Assembly: GCF_047654805.1 (NCBI RefSeq)
Contig: NZ_JASGIV010000001.1
Span: 1,488,001 to 1,552,000, forward strand
Reading direction: 5' to 3'
Source of the DNA: Pelomonas sp047654805
Lineage (GTDB): Bacteria; Pseudomonadota; Gammaproteobacteria; Burkholderiales; Burkholderiaceae_C
DNA length: 64,000 bases
Each line of letters begins with the position of its first letter. The first letter of the stretch is position 1. The notes below the pieces were generated by a model. The model was not told where the DNA came from. It saw nothing but the letters and a program-made list of their open reading frames with translations, and did not search any database. The translations under genes were made by a program, and so were the position numbers. Shown piece by piece: positions 17,188 through 24,670 of this stretch.

Positions 17188-17748
17188 ATGAGCAAGATCG
17201 TCGTTCTGTACCACTCCGGCTACGGCCATACCAAGAAGGTCGCCGAGGCCGTTGCCAGCACGGCTGGCGCGCAACTGATGCCCATCGATGCCGAGGGCAA
17301 CATCTCTGAAGCCGACTGGGCCACGCTGGCCGCTGCCGACGCCATCATCTTCGGTACGCCCACCTACATGGGCGGCGTGAGCTGGCAGTTCAAGAAGGTC
17401 GCAGACGCCAGCAGCAAGCCCTGGTACGCCCAGCTGTGGAAGGACAAGATCGCAGCGGGCTTCACCAACTCGGCCACGCTCAATGGCGACAAGCAGGGCA
17501 GCATGCAGTACCTGCACACGCTGAGCCAGCAGCACGGCATGATCTGGGTGGGTATGGGCTCGAAGGCGCCCAACCACAAGGCTGCCACGCGTGACGACAT
17601 CAATAACCTTGGCGGTTACGCAGGCCTCATCACCCAGACGCCCAGCGATGCCTCGGCCGAGGAAATGGTGCCCGGCGACATCGCCACGGCCAAGTACTTC
17701 GGTGAGCGCGTGAAGGCGGTCGTCGACCGCTGGGTGAAGTCCGCCTAA
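17188..17748 (+). CDS. Flavodoxin-fold NAD(P)H:quinone oxidoreductase (WrbA-like)
   Basis: 186 residues of flavodoxin-like fold. The FMN phosphate loop is YHSGYGHTKKVAEA at 8-21, and a second FMN loop is GTPTYMGGVSWQFK at about 57-70. WrbA-type enzymes reduce quinones by two electrons with FMN and NAD(P)H, avoiding semiquinone radicals. AAGGA precedes the ATG. It is probably co-transcribed with the pirin gene under the divergent LysR regulator. The stop overlaps the convergent DUF1501 stop by four bases. Confidence 0.88.
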   Translation: MSKIVVLYHSGYGHTKKVAEAVASTAGAQLMPIDAEGNISEADWATLAAADAIIFGTPTYMGGVSWQFKKVADASSKPWYAQLWKDKIAAGFTNSATLNGDKQGSMQYLHTLSQQHGMIWVGMGSKAPNHKAATRDDINNLGGYAGLITQTPSDASAEEMVPGDIATAKYFGERVKAVVDRWVKSA

Positions 17749-18938
17749 ACCAAGCCGAGATCGCGCGCGCTGGCTCCGGGGAAGACCTTGGCCAGCTGCG
17801 CGTCGTTCAGGCCGTACATCCGGCGCATCAGGCCACCGAACAGCGCCCGGTATTCATTGAGCACCGGGTAGTCACGGTTCTGGAACAGCGTGGCGGCCTT
17901 GACCTCCACCTGCTCGCCAGCGATGCGACCGCCCCTCACACTGCCGCCCAGCACCCAGTAGGCGCTGCCATGGCCATGGTCGGTGCCGCGGTTGCCGTTC
18001 TCGCGGAACGTCCGGCCGAACTCGCTGACCACCACCACCACGGTGTTGCTCCATTGCGGCCCCATCTCGTCGGCGAACAGTGCCAGGCCCTTGCCCAACT
18101 CGCCGAGGCGGTTGGCGAGCTGGCCCGTTGCACCGCCCTGGCCCACGTGGGTGTCCCAGCCGCCAACGTCGATGAAACCCAGCATCACGCGCTCGCGCAT
18201 CAGCCGTGCGACGCGGCGGGCCTCCAGCGCGAAGCCCTTGGCGGCAATGGCGCCTCGGCTGGCGGCCTCCATCTCGCCGGCCATTTCGCGCGAGACCTCG
18301 TCGCGTACTTCGAAGCCACCCGTGACCGTGCCAGCCAGGCGGGTGTTGGCGTACATGCCCGCGATGACCTGGGCCTGTGCCGCGCTGATGGCCGGCTTGC
18401 CGAGGTCGCGCAATGCTTGGTTGGCCACCGGCAGGTCGCCGCGCAAGATCAGCGGCACCTGGTCGGTGAAGGCCATGGCTTCCAGCCGAGAGCTGGCAAC
18501 CCCTCCGGCGCCCAGCACGCCGGCCAGCCGATTCATGAAGCCACTGCGGAAGTCGCGCGAGCCCTCGTCGGGCTGGCCCAGCTCGATGTGGTCCTGGGTC
18601 TCGAAATGGCTGCGAGAGATGTCGTTTGTGCCGGCGAAGGGCACGAAAGCAGCCTGGCTCTTCAGCCACAACGGGTGGATGGTGTCGGCCAGAGCAGGTG
18701 CAAGGCCCCAGTTTGCATCCAGTGGCAGGGCTGCTGTCTTGGCGATGGCGATGTTGGGACGGGCCTCGTAGTAGAAGCTCGACGAGGTTGGCACCAGCAG
18801 GTTGGCGGCGTCGTAGGCGCCGCGCAGGAAGACGACCAGCAGGCGTGGTGCCTCCGATGGCGCAGCCCATAGCTGCATGGGCAGCGTGGCCGTCCCGAAG
18901 CCGGCGAGACCGAGTTGGAGCAGATGGCGGCGTTTCAT
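17745..18938 (-). CDS. DUF1501 secreted protein
   Basis: 397 residues. DUF1501 proteins have a sulfatase/alkaline-phosphatase-like fold and are nearly always encoded beside a DUF1800 gene, as here. A Tat-like signal (MKRRHLLQLGLAGFGTAT) suggests folded export. Family landmarks are VVFLRGAYDAANL, FIDVGGWDTH and VVSEFGRTFRENGNRGTDHGHG. The start is four bases after the DUF1800 stop, with AGGTGA as ribosome site. The function of the pair is unproven; a matrix or surface role has been suggested. Confidence 0.88.
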   Translation of the reverse strand: MKRRHLLQLGLAGFGTATLPMQLWAAPSEAPRLLVVFLRGAYDAANLLVPTSSSFYYEARPNIAIAKTAALPLDANWGLAPALADTIHPLWLKSQAAFVPFAGTNDISRSHFETQDHIELGQPDEGSRDFRSGFMNRLAGVLGAGGVASSRLEAMAFTDQVPLILRGDLPVANQALRDLGKPAISAAQAQVIAGMYANTRLAGTVTGGFEVRDEVSREMAGEMEAASRGAIAAKGFALEARRVARLMRERVMLGFIDVGGWDTHVGQGGATGQLANRLGELGKGLALFADEMGPQWSNTVVVVVSEFGRTFRENGNRGTDHGHGSAYWVLGGSVRGGRIAGEQVEVKAATLFQNRDYPVLNEYRALFGGLMRRMYGLNDAQLAKVFPGASARDLGLV

Positions 18939-18942
18939 GGCA

Positions 18943-20460
18943 TCACCTGTGCATGAAGTCGGGGGAGGCGAGCAGGTAGGTGTTCCATTCCTGCGGGGAA
19001 GTGGCCTGCGCCAGGGCCTGCTGAGTGGCGGAGGCCAGGCGCGGCGCGATGCCGTCGTAGTACAGCGGGTGGGCAACCTGCGGGAAGGCCGGCCTGTCCT
19101 TGACCTCGCCTTCGACCTTGAACAGGCCCGCGCTGCCGCTGCCGATGGCGCGCGCGATCTCGAAGCGCGTGGTCATCTGGCCAGGGCCGGCCCAGGCGTT
19201 CTCGTCCAGTGGGTAGCCGTCGGGCGTCTGGCGGTTGTAGGGAGCCTGGCCGAGGCGGTAGAGCCAGCCGATCATCGGGCCGGTGTTCAGCACCACCTTG
19301 TCGGCATAGGCCAGACGCACGGCCGAGACGACGTAGTGCGTCGGGTCCTTGAACTTGCGGCCCAGCGATGCCTCGAACTCGGGCGAACCCACCATCGCGC
19401 GCAGCACCTCGGCGATGCGGCCATCGCTCTGCTGCCAGCGCTCGGCCATGCGCTCCACCAGTGCTGGCGGAGGCTCATCCGCGACGAAGTACTGGGCCAG
19501 CTTGCGGGACACGAAGCGGGCTGTGCTTGGGTGGCGGGCCAGCAGGTCCAGCACCTCGTCCAGCTCGGCATAGCCCTGGCCTTTGACGGTGATGCCCAGC
19601 AGCGTCTTGTCGCCGAAGTCGTGCCGCGCAGGGTTGAACTCCATCAGGCCCACACGGCGGTACTGGGCTTCCTGGGCCGGCTTGAGCTTGGGGCGGTTGT
19701 CAGTCAGGTTCACTCCCAGCCCGGTCAGCACGCGAGCCAGTTCCTGGACGTCGCGCTGACCATAGCCGCCGCCCACGCCCAACGTGTGCAGCTCCAGCAG
19801 CTCCCGCGCGTAGTTCTCGTTGATGCGGTTGGCGGCGTTCTGCTCGTTGTCGAGATAGCGCAGCATGGCCGGGTGGTGGGCCGTGTAGCCCAGCAGGTCG
19901 CGGAAACGGCCGAGGGAGCGTTCGCGCAGGCCCTGCTCGTAGTCGCCGACCATGGCGCGCAGGTTGTTCTTGTATTGGTGGACGTTGAAGTGGTTGAACC
20001 AGAACCAGGTCATCTGCTCCTGGAGCTGGTTGGGCGAGTACAGCGCGTTCAGCAGCTGTCGCGTGGAGGCCTCGCGGGCCAGCCGAGTCAGGGCTTGCTG
20101 GTAGTTCTTCTGCGCTTCGGCCTTGGCGGCGTCGTCGCTCAGCGCATCGGCCGCCTTGCGCTGTGCCTCCATGGACTGCACCAGCGGCAGCAGCTCTTGC
20201 CGCGTGACGGACAGGGCCTGGATCTGGGCCTGGGCGGCCACTGGCAGCGTCGCGGGGGACGGAGGCTGTAGCTGGGCATCTAGCCAGGCCTCACGGCCCC
20301 TGCTGCGCAGGGCGGCAAGGTCGGCGCTGCTGGCGCCCCAAGTGAGACGGTCCAGCCAGAGCGTGTCTTGGGCTGGACCGTGGGCCGGCGTGGGCGGCGG
20401 CGGGCTGGCGCAGCCGACTAAGCCGAGGAGGAGGGTGGAGCTGAGCGCGAGGATTCTCAT
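18943..20460 (-). CDS. DUF1800 lipoprotein
   Basis: 505 residues. A lipobox, LLLGLVGCASP, predicts a lipid-anchored protein with the mature Cys at residue 17. The body is mostly helical with DUF1800 landmarks: RLTWGASSADL, WFWFNHFNVHQ, INENYARELLELHTLGVGGGY, VARVLTG-like LARVLTGLGV and YPLDENAWAGPG. It is the first gene of a two-gene operon with DUF1501. A 21-base hairpin abuts its start codon and no Shine-Dalgarno site is visible. Confidence 0.9.
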   Translation of the reverse strand: MRILALSSTLLLGLVGCASPPPPTPAHGPAQDTLWLDRLTWGASSADLAALRSRGREAWLDAQLQPPSPATLPVAAQAQIQALSVTRQELLPLVQSMEAQRKAADALSDDAAKAEAQKNYQQALTRLAREASTRQLLNALYSPNQLQEQMTWFWFNHFNVHQYKNNLRAMVGDYEQGLRERSLGRFRDLLGYTAHHPAMLRYLDNEQNAANRINENYARELLELHTLGVGGGYGQRDVQELARVLTGLGVNLTDNRPKLKPAQEAQYRRVGLMEFNPARHDFGDKTLLGITVKGQGYAELDEVLDLLARHPSTARFVSRKLAQYFVADEPPPALVERMAERWQQSDGRIAEVLRAMVGSPEFEASLGRKFKDPTHYVVSAVRLAYADKVVLNTGPMIGWLYRLGQAPYNRQTPDGYPLDENAWAGPGQMTTRFEIARAIGSGSAGLFKVEGEVKDRPAFPQVAHPLYYDGIAPRLASATQQALAQATSPQEWNTYLLASPDFMHR

Positions 20461-20461
20461 G

Positions 20462-20482
20462 GCGGCCTCATGATGAGGCCGC
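20462..20482 (-). promoter_or_regulatory. Perfect 10-bp hairpin abutting the DUF1800 start codon
   Basis: GCGGCCTCAT, one base, then ATGAGGCCGC form a perfect inverted repeat that ends one base before the ATG at 20460. It occupies the place of the ribosome-binding site. It could hide the start, act as an operator, or end transcription coming from the sulfate-binding gene upstream; there is no T-tract. Confidence 0.5.
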
Positions 20483-20557
20483 TCAACGCCAGTTGTCGAG
20501 GCCGGGATGACAAGCGCAACAAGACTTCACATTTTGGGGCGCCGGCCAACTGTGGCG

Positions 20558-21562
20558 TTACTTCGCGCCGGGGGTGTAGATCTGGTCGAATACGCCGCCG
20601 TCGTCGAAGTGGGCCTTCTGGGCCTGGCGCCAGGTACCGAAGTACTCGTCAAGGGTGAAGAGTTTCACGGGGGCGAACTGCTTGGCGTACTTCGCAGCGA
20701 CCTTGGCGTCGCGGGGGCGATAGTAGTTCTTGGCCGCGATCTCCTGGCCCTCGGGGCTGTAGAGGTAGTCCAGGTAGGCCTGCGCCTGCTTGCGCGTGCC
20801 GCGCTTGTCGACAACCTTGTCGACGATGGCCACGGGCGGTTCGGCCAGGATGGAGATGCTGGGCGTGACGATCTCGAACTTCTCCGGGCCGAGTTCCTTG
20901 ACGGCCAGGAAAGCCTCGTTCTCCCAGGCGATCAGGACGTCGCCGATGCCGCGCTCGACGAAGGTTGTCGTGGAGCCGCGGGCTCCAGAGTCCAGCACCT
21001 TGGTGTTGGCATAAATGCGCTTGACGAAGTCCTTGGCCGATGCCGGCGTGCCGCCGTTCTTCAGCGCATAGCCCCAGGCGGCCAGGTAGTTCCAGCGGGC
21101 GCCGCCGCTGGTCTTGGGGTTGGGCGTGATGACCTCGACGCCGCTGCGGGCCAGGTCCGGCCAGTTGTTGATCTTCTTGGGGTTGCCCTTGCGCACCAGG
21201 AACACGATGGTGGAGGTGTACGGCGAGGCGTTCTGCGGCAGTTTCTTCTGCCAGTCCAGCGGCAGCAGCTTGTGGTCGGCCACGGCGTCGATGTCGTAAG
21301 CCAGGGCCAGCGTGACGACGTCGGCTTCCAGCCCGTCGATCACGGCACGCGCCTGCTTGCCCGAGCCGCCGTGCGACGCCTTGATGCTGAGGGTTTCGCC
21401 TGTCTTGGCCTTCCACTGCGCGGCGAAGGCCTTGTTGAAGTCCTGGTACAGCTCGCGCGTCGGGTCGTAGGAGACGTTGAGCAGCGAGGTCTGGGCCAGA
21501 GCCGGGAAGGAAGCGCCGGCGGCGGCAACTGCGAGGGAGAGGGCGGTGAGAAGGCGGCGCAT
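20558..21562 (-). CDS. sbp: Sulfate ABC transporter periplasmic binding protein
   Basis: 334 residues. The signal peptide (LLTALSLAVAAAGASFPALAQ) precedes the Sbp/CysP core: NVSYDPTRELYQDFNKAF, SHGGSGKQARAVIDGL, NPKTSGGARWNYLAAWG. In the family, backbone amides and a Ser/Gly in these loops hold sulfate. The ATG at 21562 starts the signal peptide. It lies 76 bases after a CysB-like regulator on the same strand. The partner permease and ATPase genes (cysT, cysW, cysA) are not nearby. Confidence 0.92.
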   Translation of the reverse strand: MRRLLTALSLAVAAAGASFPALAQTSLLNVSYDPTRELYQDFNKAFAAQWKAKTGETLSIKASHGGSGKQARAVIDGLEADVVTLALAYDIDAVADHKLLPLDWQKKLPQNASPYTSTIVFLVRKGNPKKINNWPDLARSGVEVITPNPKTSGGARWNYLAAWGYALKNGGTPASAKDFVKRIYANTKVLDSGARGSTTTFVERGIGDVLIAWENEAFLAVKELGPEKFEIVTPSISILAEPPVAIVDKVVDKRGTRKQAQAYLDYLYSPEGQEIAAKNYYRPRDAKVAAKYAKQFAPVKLFTLDEYFGTWRQAQKAHFDDGGVFDQIYTPGAK

Positions 21563-21638
21563 GGTTTTCGAGTTGGTGAGGGAGCGGTTCACTCTAGGGA
21601 TGAGGGGCGACGGGGGCAAAGAAGAAGAACGTTGGAGC

Positions 21639-22598
21639 TCATGCGGCCTTCGACCAGGCCAGCACGGGCTCGGTCGGCGGCAGCTCGTGGCGGGCGGCGT
21701 CGACGACCTCGCGCTTTAGCGGCGAGGCGAAGGTTTGGATGAACTCGTAGACGTAGTCGCGCAGGTAGGCGCTGCGTCGCACGGCCAGGCGCGTCATGTT
21801 GTCCTCGAACAGGTGGCGGGCGTCGATGGCGCGCAGGTGACGGTCGCGTTCCTCGTCGAAGGCGATGGCCGCGACGATGCCCACGCCAAGGCCGAGCTCC
21901 ACGTAGGTCTTGATGACGTCGGCGTCCATGGCGCTGAGCACGATGTGGGGTGTCAGCTGCGCTGCGGCGAAGGCATCGTCGATGTGGGAGCGGCCGGTGT
22001 AGCCGGGCTCGTAGGTGACGATGGGGAACTGGGCCACGCGGGCCAGCGTCAGCGGACCGTCCAGCAGCGGATGGCCGGGTGGAACGACTACCGAATGTGT
22101 CCAGCGGTAGCAGGGCAGGGCGACCAGTTCAGGGTACTGTGCCAGCGCCTCGGTGGCGATGCCCACGTCGGCCTCGCCGTCCAGCAGCAGGCGGGCGATC
22201 TGCTGGGGAGAGCCTTGCTGCAGGTGCAGGCTGACGTCAGGATGGTGGGCGCGGAAGTCGCGTACGGCCGGCGGCAGCGCATAGCGTGCCTGGCTGTGCG
22301 TGGCGGCGATGCGCAGCCGGCCGCTGCCGGCGCTGGCGAAATCGTCCGCCGCGCGCTTGAGGTTCTCGGCCTCCAGCAGCAGGCGTTCGATGACGGGCAG
22401 GACCTGCTCGCCCGGCTCTGTCAGCCCGGTCAGCCGCTTGCCGACGCGCACGAAGAGCTCGATGCCGAGCTCCTCCTCCAGTTCGCGGATCTGGCGGCTC
22501 ACGCCAGGCTGCGACGTGTGCAGGGCCTGGGCCACCTCGGTCAGGTTGAAGCCGCGGCGTTGGGCCTCGCGGACGGAGCGGAGCTGCTGGAAATTCAT
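21639..22598 (-). CDS. cysB: CysB-like LysR regulator of sulfur metabolism
   Basis: 319 residues. The opening MNFQQLRSVREAQRRGFNLT and the helix-turn-helix VAQALHTSQPGVSRQIRELE are typical of the CysB/Cbl subgroup. The C-terminal domain binds O- or N-acetylserine as inducer; the THSQARYALP segment is the family acetylserine/sulfate pocket. Genes near CysB usually serve sulfate uptake, which fits the sbp gene 76 bases downstream. It diverges from the dienelactone hydrolase gene with 117 bases between. Confidence 0.92.
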   Translation of the reverse strand: MNFQQLRSVREAQRRGFNLTEVAQALHTSQPGVSRQIRELEEELGIELFVRVGKRLTGLTEPGEQVLPVIERLLLEAENLKRAADDFASAGSGRLRIAATHSQARYALPPAVRDFRAHHPDVSLHLQQGSPQQIARLLLDGEADVGIATEALAQYPELVALPCYRWTHSVVVPPGHPLLDGPLTLARVAQFPIVTYEPGYTGRSHIDDAFAAAQLTPHIVLSAMDADVIKTYVELGLGVGIVAAIAFDEERDRHLRAIDARHLFEDNMTRLAVRRSAYLRDYVYEFIQTFASPLKREVVDAARHELPPTEPVLAWSKAA

Positions 22599-22715
22599 GC
22601 GCTGCGATTCTGCGAAGGACGGCCCTTTCTGTCGTCGAACCATTCGCGATATCGATATTCGGTTCTTGAGGGGTGGGGCACTAAAGTCGGTTCTCCTACA
22701 TATAAGGAATCCGCG

Positions 22716-23597
22716 ATGAAGCACGCCACCGACATCCCCGCCCAGGCCTGGCCGCTGTTCGATCGCTACGTGCATGGCGACCTGAGCCGGCGCGGCTTTC
22801 TGGAACAGGCGGCTACCTTCGCAGGCGGCCCTGCCGGCGCTGCGGCCCTTTTGGCCGCACTGAGCCCCGATTTCGCGGCGGCCCAGCAGGTCAAGCCCGA
22901 CGACGCGCGCCTGCTGGCGCGCCGCCAGGCCTTCGAATCACCCCAGGGCACCGGCCAGGTGCAGGGCTACCTGGCCAGGCCGGCTGGCGTCGCGGGGCGG
23001 TTGCCAGCCGTGCTGGTGGTGCACGAGAACCGCGGTCTGAACCCCCACATCGAGGACATCGCTCGCCGCGTCGCACTCGCCGGCTACGTGGCCTACGCGC
23101 CCGATGCTCTGACGCCGCTGGGCGGCTATCCGGGGAACGAGGACGATGCACGCGCGCTGTTCGCCAAGCTCGACCCGGCCAAGGCCCGCGCCGACATCGT
23201 GGCCGCTGCGCGTGGCTTGCTGACGCTGCCTGACGCCAACGGCAAGCTGGGCGTGGTGGGTTTTTGCTGGGGCGGCAGCCTGGCCAACCATGTGGCCACG
23301 CAACTGCCCGAGCTGGCCGTGGCCGTGCCGTTCTACGGCGGCGCGCCAGCAGCAGAGGATGTGCCGCGCATCAAGGCTCGGCTGTTGCTGCATTACGCGG
23401 CCAGCGACGAGCGCATCAACGCCGCCTGGCCGGCCTACGAGGCCGCGCTGAAGGCGGCCGGCGTGCGCTACGAGATGTTCAGCTACGCCGGCACCCAGCA
23501 CGGCTTCAACAACGACACGACGCCGCGCTACGACCCGGCTGCGGCGCAGCTCGCGTGGGAGCGCACGCTGGCGGCGTTCAAGACGGCGCTGTCCTAG
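22716..23597 (+). CDS. Dienelactone-hydrolase-family protein, exported
   Basis: 293 residues, alpha/beta hydrolase. The catalytic triad is visible: Cys nucleophile in GFCWGGS (about 187), Asp in YAASDERI and His in GTQHGFNN. An N-terminal SRRGFLEQAATFAGGPAGAAALLAA segment resembles a Tat signal or membrane anchor, common in this periplasmic subgroup. AAGGAA precedes the ATG at 22716. True dienelactone hydrolases work in chlorocatechol breakdown, but no such pathway is here, so the substrate is unknown. Confidence 0.88.
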   Translation: MKHATDIPAQAWPLFDRYVHGDLSRRGFLEQAATFAGGPAGAAALLAALSPDFAAAQQVKPDDARLLARRQAFESPQGTGQVQGYLARPAGVAGRLPAVLVVHENRGLNPHIEDIARRVALAGYVAYAPDALTPLGGYPGNEDDARALFAKLDPAKARADIVAAARGLLTLPDANGKLGVVGFCWGGSLANHVATQLPELAVAVPFYGGAPAAEDVPRIKARLLLHYAASDERINAAWPAYEAALKAAGVRYEMFSYAGTQHGFNNDTTPRYDPAAAQLAWERTLAAFKTALS

Positions 23598-23624
23598 CGC
23601 CTGCCGCCGCTGTCTGGGCAGGCC

Positions 23625-24212
23625 CTATACCGCGAAGGCCCACTCGCGGAACTCTGCGTGGCGAGGCCGCTGCTCGGCGGCGGCGCGCGAGCGAGCCGCC
23701 TCGATCCAGCTCTTGGCCAGCGGCAGCGGGCCGAAGCCGGCTTCTGCATTGATGTGGCCGACCGGGCCCAGGTTGCTGTAGCTCGAACCCCAGCGGTGGG
23801 CCCAGCGAGCGGCGCTGGCGGCACTCATCCAGGGGTCGGTGCTGCTGGCAATCAGTCGCGAGCGGCGTGGCAGACGCTGGTGGGGCAGGGCTTCGGCGAG
23901 GCCGAACTTGTCCGGCTCGGCCGGCGCGACGAACAGGGCCTCGCGGATGGGTGATCCGGGCCTGTCCGCCAGATGGCGCGCCAGGGCCAGGCAGCCAAAG
24001 CTGTGTGCAACGGCCAGCCACTCGCCGTCGCCGGCGACCTCCAGCGTGCGCTGGATGCGCTCAGCCCAGCGCTCCAGTTCGGGGCGACTGGGGTCGCGCT
24101 GCGTGACACGGCGGGCGTCGCGGTACTGGCCCTGAAGCCAGGTCTGCCAGTGCGCCGGGCCGCTATCGTGCAGACCCGGGATGATGAGGACGCGCGGCGG
24201 CTTGTAGGCCAT
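23625..24212 (-). CDS. RBBP9/YdeN-family alpha/beta hydrolase
   Basis: 195 residues. The start VLIIPGLHDSGPAHWQTWL and the nucleophile elbow VAHSFGCLA are hallmarks of the RBBP9/YdeN serine-hydrolase family. The triad Asp is in SSTDPWMS and the His in GHINAEAGFGPL. These are small cytosolic esterase-like proteins with poorly known substrates. It starts three bases after the molbindin stop, so the two are one transcription unit. Confidence 0.88.
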   Translation of the reverse strand: MAYKPPRVLIIPGLHDSGPAHWQTWLQGQYRDARRVTQRDPSRPELERWAERIQRTLEVAGDGEWLAVAHSFGCLALARHLADRPGSPIREALFVAPAEPDKFGLAEALPHQRLPRRSRLIASSTDPWMSAASAARWAHRWGSSYSNLGPVGHINAEAGFGPLPLAKSWIEAARSRAAAEQRPRHAEFREWAFAV

Positions 24213-24215
24213 GGC

Positions 24216-24434
24216 TCAGAGCGTCGCGATCGACACTTCCGTGGACTTGACGAGGGCGACGACCTCGCGACCGACCTCCAGGCCCAGGTCCTTGACCGAG
24301 CGCGTCGTGATGACCGAGGTGACGACGTCGCCATGGCGCGTGACCACGTCGACCTCCGAGACGACCGGGCCTTCGATGATTTCCTTGATGGTGCCGCGGA
24401 ACTGGTTGCGGACGTTGATGGCGGTGATGCTCAT
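24216..24434 (-). CDS. Single-domain molbindin (TOBE/Mop protein)
   Basis: 72 residues forming one TOBE/Mop domain: ITAINVRNQFRGTIKEIIEG, VVSEVDVV and SVKDLGLEVGREVVALVKST. Such proteins assemble as hexamers that store molybdate or tungstate in the cytosol. The start at 24434 has GGAGA seven bases upstream; longer in-frame starts are rejected because the Mop domain begins here. No other molybdenum gene is nearby; it precedes a small hydrolase. Confidence 0.88.
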   Translation of the reverse strand: MSITAINVRNQFRGTIKEIIEGPVVSEVDVVTRHGDVVTSVITTRSVKDLGLEVGREVVALVKSTEVSIATL

Positions 24435-24610
24435 GGGCTCTCCTGTCTGGGAGAGGCCAGTGTGCTCGGCAGCCGCTCGCAGCGGAACGAAGCGATTCGC
24501 AGCAGCGCATGCGCATGCCGCATATCGGCCAGCGCGTCTTCGGGCTGGGCACCGGGCCGCCCGAAGGCGGGCTAGCGATGGCGATGCGCGCGAGGGACAT
24601 GCCTGCGAAC

Positions 24611-24660
24611 AGCGCCGTCCCCTCTGAGGGAGCGTTCGGGGGCCTTCCATGGACGAGGGG
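24611..24660 (+). repeat. Possible dispersed intergenic repeat, copy A
   Basis: The blocks AGCGCCG, TTCGGGGG (24635-24642) and TGGACGAGGGG (24650-24660) recur in the same order and orientation at 30249-30311. Both copies lie just beyond the stop of a leftward flagellar gene, here flhA. Spacing differs, so it is a degenerate match. Confidence 0.35.
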
Positions 24661-24670
24661 CGTCAGCCCT

